From a virus: a stretch of 40,420 nt of DNA. The stretch covers positions 1 through 40,420 of IMG/VR virus record IMGVR_UViG_3300019776_000128, one strand, 5' to 3'. How positions within the stretch are numbered: position 1 is the first letter of the stretch; the number at the start of each line of letters is the position of its first letter. The position numbers and the translations under genes were made by a program. Positions 28,580 through 36,873 of this stretch are shown piece after piece. The notes beneath the pieces are model-generated. The model was not told where the DNA came from, did not search any database, and was given only the letters and a program-made list of their open reading frames with translations.

Positions 28580-29512
28580 TTACTTCACCACGATGCTCAC
28601 TTCGTCGTTGCCCGACGTGGACGGGATCAGCTTGACGGGCACCTGCAGCATCTGGATGCCGTTCTGGTCCTGGTAGGTCGGGTTCTGCACGTTCACGCGG
28701 CTGGACGTGATCTGCACCTTGTTGCCAGCCGTGGTGCCGTGGGTGATGTCCAGGGCGCCAAGCGTGGTGGCCAGGCCTGCGCTGAAGAAGTCCTTGGTGG
28801 CGATGGTCGGGGCTTCGAACACGATCTGACCACCCACCTGGCGGTCGGTCAGCAGCACGTCCTCGGCGCCGATCAGCGAACGGTATTGGATGCCGTTGTT
28901 GAAGTTCAGGTTCAGGGACTCCAGCGCGCCGCTGTAGCCGAACAGGCTGAAACCGCTGCTGTTGTCGCTGTTGGCGGCCAGCGGGGTCTGCCAGCTGGTA
29001 TAGGTCACGCTCGGGGCGGCTGTGTCGGTCGGGGCGTTGTACAGGCCGGTGAACGTGAACTTGAACACCGGGATCTGGCGTGCCTTGATGTCGATTTCCA
29101 CGTTGCCGCGGCAGCCGGTCAGCTTATGCAGCACGCCGTCCACGTTGTAGTAGATCGTGACGCTGCCGAAGCTCGACGACACCGGGGTGTAGGTCGCGGA
29201 CGTGCTGGCAACCAGGGTTTCGCTCAGGCCGCAGGCCTTGAGCAGCGGGGCGTATGCGGGTGCGGTGCCTGCGGCGCCGGCGCCAGCCATTTCCACTTCG
29301 AACTCGATGCCGACGTAGGCGGTGGCCAGCAGCTGCTCGCTGGAACCCAGGTACGGGCGCACCAGGTCGCGGCTCACCAGTTCCGCGTTCAGTGGGGTGA
29401 TGCTCATGTTGCGCACCAGGATGGCGTTGGCCGAGCCGGTGGGCGTCGGGTCGGTGCCATAGGTCGTTTCGACTTTGGCCAGGATGGTGCGCTTACGGGT
29501 TAAAAGTGCCAT
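28580..29512 (-). CDS. Major tail (tube) protein
   Basis: A 310-residue protein starting MALLTRKRTILAKVETTYGT with PLLKACGLSETL and ARQIPVFKFTFTGLY, the phage tail tube pattern seen in lambda-like siphoviruses with long tails. The hexameric rings it forms make the DNA channel. It lies between the tail terminator and the chaperone genes. GAGG lies 6 nt before its ATG, and the terminator right after the gene fits high expression. Confidence 0.88.
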   Translation of the reverse strand: MALLTRKRTILAKVETTYGTDPTPTGSANAILVRNMSITPLNAELVSRDLVRPYLGSSEQLLATAYVGIEFEVEMAGAGAAGTAPAYAPLLKACGLSETLVASTSATYTPVSSSFGSVTIYYNVDGVLHKLTGCRGNVEIDIKARQIPVFKFTFTGLYNAPTDTAAPSVTYTSWQTPLAANSDNSSGFSLFGYSGALESLNLNFNNGIQYRSLIGAEDVLLTDRQVGGQIVFEAPTIATKDFFSAGLATTLGALDITHGTTAGNKVQITSSRVNVQNPTYQDQNGIQMLQVPVKLIPSTSGNDEVSIVVK

Positions 29513-29539
29513 GGTGAACCTCGCGTGGTTTGCTTGATT

Positions 29540-29959
29540 TTAACTCAGGGAATTCAGGCTTGTGCGGTATTGCGCCGTGAATTCCGCTGACACGACACCG
29601 GCAGGCTGGTCCGCCTCCAGCATCTCGAAATTAACCGTCGACGGCAGCATGATGATCACCAGTCCGTCCAGCGTGGCGTCGCTCATCAGCTTGCTGTGCA
29701 CGTCCATCATGGCGCTGTCGGCCAGCTGGTCTGGCACGTTGCCACGCACGATCACCGAAACACGGAAAGTTAGCGTCCACATCAGCGTGGACAGGGTGTC
29801 CTGCACAGCGCTGTCGCTCACCGGCTCTACCACCAGGGCAGGGGCTTCGCCGCGGGCCAGGGGCACGACGCGGCTGCGGTAGATCCGCGAACCCACGCCA
29901 GTGGTGCCTGCCAGTGCTGTCGCGACTCGGGCCAGGATGGTTTCTCGCTTGCTGGCCAT
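29540..29959 (-). CDS. Tail terminator protein (U-like)
   Basis: A 139-residue protein: SKRETILARVATALAGTTGV then IYRSRVVPLARGEAPALVVE, SDSAVQDTL and a C-terminal AEFTAQYRTSLNSL. The pattern matches small tail terminator/completion proteins (lambda U-like) and the gene lies before the tube gene as expected. It caps the tube and joins it to the head. Confidence 0.8.
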   Translation of the reverse strand: MASKRETILARVATALAGTTGVGSRIYRSRVVPLARGEAPALVVEPVSDSAVQDTLSTLMWTLTFRVSVIVRGNVPDQLADSAMMDVHSKLMSDATLDGLVIIMLPSTVNFEMLEADQPAGVVSAEFTAQYRTSLNSLS

Positions 29960-29961
29960 GC

Positions 29962-30234
29962 TCAGACCTTGGACAGATAGACGATGGAAAACACGCCATC
30001 ATCCTGCAGCTTGACCTCGCGCACGACGTAGGCGGCGCCGCCCACCGTCAGCGAATCTTCGTATTTCAGCGTGGGGAAAGCACTGGACTTCACCGTCAAG
30101 GCGTAATCCGTTGTGATCACCATGCCGCCAGCGATCACTTCGCTGGGCATGTCCAGGATGCCCTTAGCCGTGGTGCTGCCGTCAGTGACGACCACCCCAA
30201 AATCAGCCAGAAACGCATCCGGGAATTCAAGCAT
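29962..30234 (-). CDS. Head-tail joining protein (FII-like)
   Basis: A 90-residue protein: LEFPDAFLADFGVVV, GGAAYVVREVKLQDDGVFSI VYL at the end, typical of the small beta-barrel head-tail joining proteins (lambda FII type). The ATG at 30234 shares a base with the upstream stop (TGATG); a GTG at 30237 is also possible. Confidence 0.75.
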   Translation of the reverse strand: MLEFPDAFLADFGVVVTDGSTTAKGILDMPSEVIAGGMVITTDYALTVKSSAFPTLKYEDSLTVGGAAYVVREVKLQDDGVFSIVYLSKV

Positions 30235-30404
30235 CACTCAGCCTTTTCGGCCTTAGCCTTGCGTGCAGGCTTTTCCTGCTCGGCCAGCTCGATGATGTTG
30301 GCGTAGTCAGCAGCCTGCTGCTCGTCCAGCTCCACCACGTCGCCACCCTTGAAAACCTCGCGGCCCAGTTTGACCACATAGTCGTCGCGTACTTTGAATT
30401 TCAT
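30234..30404 (-). CDS. Small protein after the capsid gene
   Basis: A 56-residue protein: MKFKVRDDYVVKLGREVFKG and DVVELDEQQAADYANIIEL, then a Lys/Ala-rich end (ARKAKAEKAE). The start ATG 30404 has GAGGA 4 nt upstream. Proteins with this opening lie just after the capsid gene in many siphoviruses; function unknown (possible head completion). Confidence 0.7.
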   Translation of the reverse strand: MKFKVRDDYVVKLGREVFKGGDVVELDEQQAADYANIIELAEQEKPARKAKAEKAE

Positions 30405-30469
30405 TGTGTCCTCGCTGCAGTGCTTGGGCAAAGGGGCCGCTTGTGGCGGCCCCTTCACTCACTCACCGA

Positions 30470-32446
30470 TTAGGCCGTCAGGGCGTCGGTCATGGCGGCG
30501 AAGCTCTTGGCGTGGCGCACGCCCAGGTCCACCGACTGCAGCGCGCGGATGTCGACGCTGCCGTTGTTGTAGCCAGAACCGTAGGGGTTCGGCAGGATCT
30601 CCAGCACGCCCCACTCGCCGATGATCAGCTCGTTCCAGTTGCCGAACAGGACCGTGGAGCAGACGCCGGAAGCGGTGCCCTTGGTGCCGGTGCTGGACAC
30701 CTGATTGGAACGGGCCACGGTGTAGCCGTTGATCTCGCCGGGGGTACCCGAACGCTGGCCCATGTCGCTGCCGGTCCACAGGTACTGGCCGGTGGTCGAC
30801 TTCAGCTTCTTGAGGGCGCCGATCAGCTTGGCGTTGGTCAGGTAGGCCAGGTTGTCTTCCGGTGCGTTGGAAGCGGTCACGCTGGTTTCCAGGTCGATCA
30901 GGTGGTCGATGGTGATGGCTGCGCCGTTGGTGCCGCCAACCACGGAACCGATGCCGGCCGTGTTCAGGATACCAGTGGGCTGGCCAGCAGAACCGGAACC
31001 AGCGATAGCAGCCAGGTCGATGGCCAGGGCCAGCTGGGCGGCCAGGTCATTGCGCACGACCATTTCGATGTCGGGCGTGGACTGCATCATCATGTTGCGC
31101 GTCATCTGCGAACGGGCACCAACCGTCTTGGGCGACAGGCTGATCTTGTCGAACGCGGCTTCGGCTTCGGTGATGTCAGCGCCTTCGGTCACCCAGTAGG
31201 TGGACGTGGCGGCGGTCTGACGCGGGATGTCCACGTTGCCGACCAGGCCGGTCAGCATGCGGGCGCCCAGCTGGACCACGCGGGCCTTGTTGCGCAGCAC
31301 TTCGATGAACTCGGAGGCCAGCAGGTTGGTGGCCACCAGGGTGCCGCCGGTGGTGCCGGAACCAGCGGTGCCGACAGCGTAGGCCGTGCCAGAAGCGGCG
31401 CGGATGTTCAGGGGCATGAAAAAGCCAGCGGTGTCCTTGCCGGTGCGCTTGGCGATGGCCTCGCTGCATTCACGCTCGAAACCGGCGTCTTTCCAGTTGC
31501 CAGTGACCTGGGCGCGGATGGCGCGGACCAGCGAGTAGTCGCGCTTCTCTTTTTCCGACAGGTCCAGGTTGGCTTGGCCTTCCACGACAGGGGCGGCTTT
31601 GCTGCCGATCTTGTCCAGGAATGCGGCGCGGGCTTCGTCGATGGACTTGCCGCCATCGACCAGGCTGCGCGCCAGGTCAGAGTTGTGGAAACGCTCACCG
31701 AGGGCGGTGATCGTTGCGATGCGTGCGCGCTCGGCCTGCACGGCTTCGCTCTGCACGACTTTGATGTCCACGGCGTTGTCAGCCGCATTGGTGGCTTGCG
31801 TCATAGTGACCTCGTTTTGAGAAGGCGCGGCTGCGCCGGGTTGCTGGGCGCGAAGTACGGGGACTTCGCATTCATCTGCCGATCCAGCGCGGCCGACACC
31901 AATGGAGGGGTCAGCCGGCACCGTAACCAGCGAGATTTCGTAGGGCTGCCACTTGGTAGCCCGGTATGTGTCTTTGCCCTCGTCCAGCATCTCGTTGATG
32001 CGGTAGCCGAAGGACACGTTGCGGATGATCTTGTCGTTCACCATGCCCATCACCTCGCGGGCGCGGGCGGTGTCAGCGAAGCGCACGGTGGCGGTGCCTC
32101 GCTTGGACTTGGCGTCGATGCCAGCGCGCTCAACCACGCCGATGATCTCGTCCATGTTGTGATTGAACAGCAGCGGGGCGCCGTCGTTCAAGCGGCTCAT
32201 GTCGGCGGCGCCGTTGTCGTGTGACAGGACTTCGTTGCCGAACCAGCGCTCGACAGGGTATTCGCTGCTGAAGGACAAATCCAGGGTGCGGTCCTCGCCG
32301 ACCACCAGGTCGGAAGGTGCATCCATGCTGCGGGTCAGCTGGGGCAGCTTCAGACGCACATTGCCGTCGATCTCAGTGAATTCGACAGCGCGCTTTACCG
32401 CAGCAGGATTTTCCTGCTGGGCCAAAGGTTCGGTTTGCTTGTCCAT
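30470..32446 (-). CDS. Fused prohead protease-major capsid protein
   Basis: A 658-residue polyprotein. Residues 1 to about 190 are an HK97-type (S78) prohead protease: LFNHN with H96, NVSFGYR with S145, EISLVTVPADP. From about 215, a helical scaffold-like delta region (ERARIATITALGERFHNSDL, EARAAFLDKIGS) leads into an HK97-fold coat protein (ASTYWVTEGADITEAEAAF, QMTRNMMMQSTPDIEM, PTGILNTAGIGS, NAPEDNLAYLTNAKLIGALK, ILPNPYGSGYNNGSVDIRA). The two are usually separate genes. An internal ATG at 31804 preceded by GAGGTCACT can start the capsid part alone (444 residues). Confidence 0.9.
   Translation of the reverse strand: MDKQTEPLAQQENPAAVKRAVEFTEIDGNVRLKLPQLTRSMDAPSDLVVGEDRTLDLSFSSEYPVERWFGNEVLSHDNGAADMSRLNDGAPLLFNHNMDEIIGVVERAGIDAKSKRGTATVRFADTARAREVMGMVNDKIIRNVSFGYRINEMLDEGKDTYRATKWQPYEISLVTVPADPSIGVGRAGSADECEVPVLRAQQPGAAAPSQNEVTMTQATNAADNAVDIKVVQSEAVQAERARIATITALGERFHNSDLARSLVDGGKSIDEARAAFLDKIGSKAAPVVEGQANLDLSEKEKRDYSLVRAIRAQVTGNWKDAGFERECSEAIAKRTGKDTAGFFMPLNIRAASGTAYAVGTAGSGTTGGTLVATNLLASEFIEVLRNKARVVQLGARMLTGLVGNVDIPRQTAATSTYWVTEGADITEAEAAFDKISLSPKTVGARSQMTRNMMMQSTPDIEMVVRNDLAAQLALAIDLAAIAGSGSAGQPTGILNTAGIGSVVGGTNGAAITIDHLIDLETSVTASNAPEDNLAYLTNAKLIGALKKLKSTTGQYLWTGSDMGQRSGTPGEINGYTVARSNQVSSTGTKGTASGVCSTVLFGNWNELIIGEWGVLEILPNPYGSGYNNGSVDIRALQSVDLGVRHAKSFAAMTDALTA
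31802..31814 (-). promoter_or_regulatory. Internal translation start for the capsid part
   Basis: Minus-strand GAGG with 5 nt to an in-frame ATG (31804) inside the protease-capsid gene, at residue 215, just where the protease ends. It would give extra capsid protein without protease, like the nested Nu3 start in lambda C. Confidence 0.7.
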
Positions 32447-32500
32447 GATGCGATTGTAGCCCTTTTGTGAATTATCCGTGCCCTGATTAGCGGCGTCAAA

Positions 32501-32788
32501 TCAGAAAAGACTGACGGGCAGTGTGTTTGCGAGAACATAGGTGTTGCCACCGTCGTCCGTGACTGTGCAGCGCAGGTGGTAGGTGCAGCCAGCCACCCCG
32601 CCGACCAGTCGCTGCGACACCTTCGTTCCAGTCACAAGCGGCGCACCAGACAGCATGGATGCGGGCGCTGCGTCGTTGCCTTCGTCGGCTGCGTTGGTCA
32701 CCGTTGCCGTGCTGATGCTGCTCACCAGCGCCGAAAAGTCGAACGTCACGACGATGGATTCGCTGGGGTCTTTGGTGCTGAAGCTCAT
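32501..32788 (-). CDS. Hypothetical structural-region protein
   Basis: A 95-residue protein ending VSQRLVGGVAGCTYHLRCTV TDDGG NTYVLANTLPV, a beta-rich Ig-like end pattern. Such short proteins with YHL..T..TD.G...... are found in phage head regions and may be part of the capsid surface. It overlaps the repeat protein stop by 4 nt. Function not known. Confidence 0.65.
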   Translation of the reverse strand: MSFSTKDPSESIVVTFDFSALVSSISTATVTNAADEGNDAAPASMLSGAPLVTGTKVSQRLVGGVAGCTYHLRCTVTDDGGNTYVLANTLPVSLF

Positions 32789-33903
32789 TTCCTAACCTCT
32801 TGGGATCGTGCGGCTGCGGTGGCTGTGCTTGATTTTACCCTGCCGGTCTGCGCCAGTGTGCGTGCGGCGGCTGCCGCTGCGTTGTCTTTGGTGCCAACAT
32901 GCGACAGCGAACGGCCAGACGCGGCGACGATGTAGCGGCCAGTGATGTCACCGGGGCTGATGGCAGATCCTGCCGCTGTCGCCGGTGCCAAGTAGACCAG
33001 GGCGCTGCCGCAGGCGGCTGTTGCTTCACCCGCACCAGATCCAGCGCCAGGTGCTGCAGACAGCGCAGCCAGGATCGCCGACGCATCGCCGCTGATGACG
33101 ACGGTTCCCTGCGCGGTGCCGGTGGCCACCACCAGCGTGATCGGTGCGTTTGCGCCGGTTCCCGTGGCGTCCAGCCGGGCATAAGCCAGCCCGGTGGCCG
33201 CCGTCAGTGTGATCTGGGCCGACGCCCCCGTGGCGGTGGCTGCCGATGCTGCCGTGCCGGTGGCCGCCGACAGACTAACGCTGACCGGTGTTCCGGTGCT
33301 CGTCGCCTGACCGGTAGCTGCGCCCGTCGCCTCCACAGCAGCCAGCGCCACCAGGACGCCAGACGCGGACGCATTGCCCGCTGTGCTGGCCGTTCCAGTG
33401 GCCGCCGACAGGCTGACCACGGCGCTGCTGCCCGTCGCTCCTGCTGCGCCCGTTGCACTACCTGCACTTGCCGACAGGGTGACCGCCAACGACGCACCGC
33501 TGGTGCTGGCGCTGCCAGACGCCGCAGCAGTCGTTGCCGCAGTGGTGACCGATGCCGGGGTGGTACTGGTCGATGCCGCGCCCGTCGCCGATGCGGTCGA
33601 TGCCGTCAGGCTGGCCGACGCCGATGCACCAGACGCTGTGACCGCAACGCTTGCCGATCCGGTCGCTGCCGCAAGGGACAGCGACGCGCACGCGCCCGAC
33701 GCGCTGGCGTTGACGACGCTGCTGCCGGTTGCCGTTCCAGTGGCGGCGGTCAGCGATACCGAGGCGCAGCTGCCCGTCGCGCTGGCGTTGACGACCGTGG
33801 TGCCCGACGCGCTCCCGGTGGCTGCGATCATGGACGCAGACGACAGCGATCCTGCGGCTGCACCATCGCCCGCGCCGCCGATCAGCGCCAGCAGCAGTGA
33901 CAT
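32785..33903 (-). CDS. Highly repetitive Ala/Ser/Thr/Gly-rich protein
   Basis: A 372-residue protein of about a dozen imperfect repeats of 20-28 residues. Each has a turn-like ATGTA/ATGSA followed by Ala/Ser/Thr-rich residues and a short beta-like VSLSA or ITLTA. Residues 300-372 are less regular and contain GRYIVAASGRSLSHVGTK and a basic Arg/Lys end. No known family was recognised. Its low complexity and position between portal and capsid genes suggest a fibrous virion or decoration protein. It is a real gene: it has a GAGGC ribosome site and is coupled to the next gene by a 4-nt overlap. Replication slippage has probably expanded it. Confidence 0.7.
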   Translation of the reverse strand: MSLLLALIGGAGDGAAAGSLSSASMIAATGSASGTTVVNASATGSCASVSLTAATGTATGSSVVNASASGACASLSLAAATGSASVAVTASGASASASLTASTASATGAASTSTTPASVTTAATTAAASGSASTSGASLAVTLSASAGSATGAAGATGSSAVVSLSAATGTASTAGNASASGVLVALAAVEATGAATGQATSTGTPVSVSLSAATGTAASAATATGASAQITLTAATGLAYARLDATGTGANAPITLVVATGTAQGTVVISGDASAILAALSAAPGAGSGAGEATAACGSALVYLAPATAAGSAISPGDITGRYIVAASGRSLSHVGTKDNAAAAAARTLAQTGRVKSSTATAAARSQEVRK

Positions 33904-33906
33904 GGA

Positions 33907-34569
33907 TTACGCCTCGACGTCTGTCGTGCCTTCGCGCCAGCCGACCTCGACGCCCAGGGACCAAGTGCCTGCGGCATCCATCGCGGACGGTCCGACGCGA
34001 ATGGCGAGCACTTCGCCAGGGTTGATTTCAACTGCGTGGCTGCGTGCGTCGAATTCGTAGACGTGCTCGTAAAACGCGCCAGCCGCGCCCACGTGAGCAA
34101 GCGTCAGTTCGCCCATGTTAACCGCGTCGAATGTGATGCCGGTCACCGTCAGCGCGCCGGTCGATCCGATGCGGATGTCACCGCCGAGCGCCGCATCGTA
34201 GTTTGATGAAGCGTAATTGCTGTCCTTCTTTGTGCCCGCCGATATTGCCGTGCCGCCAGACGCCGCCGCGCCAGCACCGCGCGTCAGAACAATGGATCGC
34301 GTCTGCGTGATCGGGGTGGTGAACGCCACGATGGTCGTCCACCGCAGTTTCACCGCTTCAATGTACGCCTTTTTCGTTGATCCAGGGTTCAGGCGCATGG
34401 CGAACACGCAAGCGCCAGCCGCAGCTGCCGCAGCAATGGTGCCTGTCTTTGCCGCCACCGTGTAATTCGGTCCGGCCGCCCCGCCGTCCGTTATGCGCAG
34501 CGCACCGTCGGTGTTGACCTCAACACCAGTATTGGTTGACCAGCCGATGAGTTTATTTGCCCAGCCCAT
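33907..34569 (-). CDS. Hypothetical structural protein
   Basis: A 220-residue beta-rich protein starting MGWANKLIGWSTNTGVEVNT, with repeated Gly/Ala/Thr-rich segments and the end ARSHAVEINPGEVLAIRVGP SAMDAAGTWSLGVEVGW. The pattern resembles proteins of phage heads or fibres of unknown role. It is 3 nt before the repeat gene, so part of the same operon. Confidence 0.65.
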   Translation of the reverse strand: MGWANKLIGWSTNTGVEVNTDGALRITDGGAAGPNYTVAAKTGTIAAAAAAGACVFAMRLNPGSTKKAYIEAVKLRWTTIVAFTTPITQTRSIVLTRGAGAAASGGTAISAGTKKDSNYASSNYDAALGGDIRIGSTGALTVTGITFDAVNMGELTLAHVGAAGAFYEHVYEFDARSHAVEINPGEVLAIRVGPSAMDAAGTWSLGVEVGWREGTTDVEA

Positions 34570-34577
34570 AATTTACC

Positions 34578-34853
34578 TCACGCGTATGCGTATTGAATAA
34601 CGAATGTCCCGTGGCACAAGTCCATCAGGCAGGTGACGTACAGCGTAAACGATCCGCTGCCGGGTAGCGCCACAAGCTTCCAGCTCGCCGCCGCGTGTTG
34701 ATGCGCTTCCGCGTCATTGTCGACGGTGCTTGTGACCTGCACGAACGGCTCCACCACCGATGCGCCGGAAATGGCCGCATCGGTGATTGTGAACGAAGCC
34801 TCGGAAACTGGCGTGCTCCCGAAGTCGATTGTTGCGAAGCCTTTTCCAGCCAT
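34578..34853 (-). CDS. Hypothetical structural-region protein
   Basis: A 91-residue protein with a beta-rich pattern (FATIDFGSTPVSEASFTITD, FTLYVTCLMDLCHGTFVIQY). No known domain. It is 8 nt from the next gene in the same cassette and may form a small decoration or fibre-base unit. Confidence 0.65.
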   Translation of the reverse strand: MAGKGFATIDFGSTPVSEASFTITDAAISGASVVEPFVQVTSTVDNDAEAHQHAAASWKLVALPGSGSFTLYVTCLMDLCHGTFVIQYAYA

Positions 34854-34862
34854 GTCAGCTTA

Positions 34863-35291
34863 TCAGGCGTTGATGTAAAGCGGCGTGCTGAACGTCACCG
34901 AGTAGTTGCCGTTGGTGCTGGCCACGGTGCCGCTGAAGTCCACGAACTGCACCAGCTTGTCGGTGCTGGCCGTGCCGGTCGACTTGTAGATGATCGCACC
35001 CACGGCGCTGATCGTGGCCGAAGTCCAGCCAGGCGACAGGTTGCCGAACGTGATGGCCACGCGGTTGTTCGTGGTGTCCACCGAACCGACAGTGGCCGTC
35101 ACAGCCACGCCGCCAGACGTGTAACCGGTGCCGGTCACTTCGGTGGTCACGTCGCTGCGGTTGATCCAGCCGTCCAGGTTCGTTTCGCTGGGCACGCTGG
35201 AAACCAGCAGCACCTTAAAGCTGTCAGAACCGAAGTTGATTGCTGCTTTGGCCAGGTGGTCGGCCAGGTTGCGGAAGTTAGCGGATGCCAT
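34863..35291 (-). CDS. Hypothetical structural protein
   Basis: A 142-residue protein: an N-terminal helix (ASANFRNLADHLAKAAINF) then beta-rich Gly/Thr/Ser sequence (VTGTGYTSGGVAVTATVGSV, NNRVAITFGNLSPGWTSAT, GAIIYKSTG). It is of a kind seen in phage virions, such as fibre or decoration proteins with the pattern W..A.I.A.GAIIYK. Role inferred only. Confidence 0.7.
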   Translation of the reverse strand: MASANFRNLADHLAKAAINFGSDSFKVLLVSSVPSETNLDGWINRSDVTTEVTGTGYTSGGVAVTATVGSVDTTNNRVAITFGNLSPGWTSATISAVGAIIYKSTGTASTDKLVQFVDFSGTVASTNGNYSVTFSTPLYINA

Positions 35292-35319
35292 GGTTTACCT
35301 CGTCAGGTGAATAGTTGAA

Positions 35320-36873
35320 TTATGCGTCAGCTTCGGCGTCGGCTGACGCACTGTCCTGCGCTGCTGCGGGGGCTGCGGCTTCTCCTGGCTCGGCTGGTTC
35401 GGCCTGGGCTGCGCCCTTGCCGTCGAAGTCCTCGGGGTCCGTGTCGAACTCCAGGTCCAGTTCCTCGGCAAGGTCTAGCTCTCGGCGCCGCTGCTGGAAC
35501 GTTTCTTCCACATCCTTACCGGTTGCGGCCAGGACGTCGGCCACGGTCATGAAGCCGCAGCGCACCGCGTCCTTGTAGGCCGCCACTTCCTTGGCTGGGT
35601 CCACCCACGACCAGCCGCGCGGCATCCAGCGGACGCAGCGGTAGGCCTCGGGGTCGATCTCGTAGCCGGGCAGCTCCAGGGCACCAGACAGCACCGCCAT
35701 GTCCAGCCAGGCGTCGAATACACGCTGGTGGAAGTTCTCAATCATCCACTTCTGCAGGGAACGCCACTGGTCGCGGTCGTCCAGCAGTGCCAGACGGCTG
35801 CTGCTGTAGTTGCTCTGGCTGTAGTCCTTGCTCAGTGTCTCGTATGAGACACCGATACCGGCCGCCATGGCGCGCAGCTGCGCACGCACGAACGGGTCGT
35901 AATTGCCGCCCGGCCGGTTCGGCACGAACTCCTGGAATTCCTCGCCAGGGCCAAGGGCTTCAATCTTGCCAGGCTGGAAGTCGGTGATGTGCTGGTTGTT
36001 CTGCACGCCGTCACCGATCAGCTCGCCGTCGGGGGTTTTGATGAAGCCCATGATCGACGCCGACGCGCGGGCAGCCACGACCTCGGCTTCCTCGAAACCA
36101 GCCAGCTGGTGCATGCGCTGCAGGGCGCTGCTGAACCATGGGATGCCGCGGGTCTGGCTCGGGCGCTCAGTGCGGAACAGGTGGACGATCTCGTCGGCGT
36201 CCACGCGCTTGTACTTGGACAGTTGCACCTGCTTGAACAGGTAGTCACCAGGGTGCTGCGGGTAGAACCAATAGGCCACCGGGCGGCCCCAGCTATCCTT
36301 CTCCACGCCCATGCGGATCATGTTGCCGTTGTCGTGGGTGCCGTTGCGCTCGTCCATCAGTTGGTCAGATTCGATGATCTCCAGCGCCAGGGGGACAGGG
36401 GAATTGCCAAACGACTGGCCCTTGACCAGTCGAACCAGCACTTCGCCGTTTTCGGCCGCCGACGAAATCATCAGGCGCTCAATGTCAGCGAACGACAGTT
36501 GGCCAGCGACGTGGCAGTTCTCGCGCTTGCACCACTGCAGCCAGGCGTTTTCGATGGCCTCGTTCAGCCGGTCGTTCAGCACCTTGCCGTTGCGCTGGCG
36601 CTGCATGCGGACCTGGGCCTGCATGCCGATGCCGGTGCCGACCACGTTGTTCTGGATGGCGCGCAGGGCGTTCTTTGCCCAGTCGCAGTCTCTGACAAGT
36701 TGCCTTGTTCGATTGCGCAAAACTCTAAGGCTGGAGCGTGTCTCGCTATCTTGAGACGTGCCAATACTGGCGGTCCAATCAGAAGTCAGGCGGGAATAGT
36801 TGGCACCACCGTAGATTCGCTTGGAAGGCGCTGCTGCGGGCTTGTCTTTGCGGGAGAAGGGCCAAAATTTCAT
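35320..36873 (-). CDS. Portal protein (lambda gpB family)
   Basis: A 517-residue portal: KFWPFSRKDK, YGGANYSRLTSDW, RSLRVLRNRTRQLVRDCDW, ALRAIQNNVVGTGIGMQAQ, EIVHLFRTERPSQTRGIPWF, and GVSYETLSKDYSQSNYSSSR are typical of the lambda B family. It forms the 12-mer at the capsid vertex. ATG 36873 overlaps the HNH gene stop (ATGA). The C-terminal tail from about 480 is acidic and Ala/Pro-rich. No protease-like C domain follows it. Confidence 0.94.
   Translation of the reverse strand: MKFWPFSRKDKPAAAPSKRIYGGANYSRLTSDWTASIGTSQDSETRSSLRVLRNRTRQLVRDCDWAKNALRAIQNNVVGTGIGMQAQVRMQRQRNGKVLNDRLNEAIENAWLQWCKRENCHVAGQLSFADIERLMISSAAENGEVLVRLVKGQSFGNSPVPLALEIIESDQLMDERNGTHDNGNMIRMGVEKDSWGRPVAYWFYPQHPGDYLFKQVQLSKYKRVDADEIVHLFRTERPSQTRGIPWFSSALQRMHQLAGFEEAEVVAARASASIMGFIKTPDGELIGDGVQNNQHITDFQPGKIEALGPGEEFQEFVPNRPGGNYDPFVRAQLRAMAAGIGVSYETLSKDYSQSNYSSSRLALLDDRDQWRSLQKWMIENFHQRVFDAWLDMAVLSGALELPGYEIDPEAYRCVRWMPRGWSWVDPAKEVAAYKDAVRCGFMTVADVLAATGKDVEETFQQRRRELDLAEELDLEFDTDPEDFDGKGAAQAEPAEPGEAAAPAAAQDSASADAEADA

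Noticed and set aside
28160-29503. 447-codon plus-strand frame opposite the tail tube gene
   Set aside because: Antisense shadow of the major tail protein, with no family resemblance.
30404-32224. Long plus-strand open frame opposite the protease-capsid gene
   Set aside because: Shadow of the capsid gene codon bias (His/Gly/Val-rich translation) with no motif; the minus-strand gene is certain.
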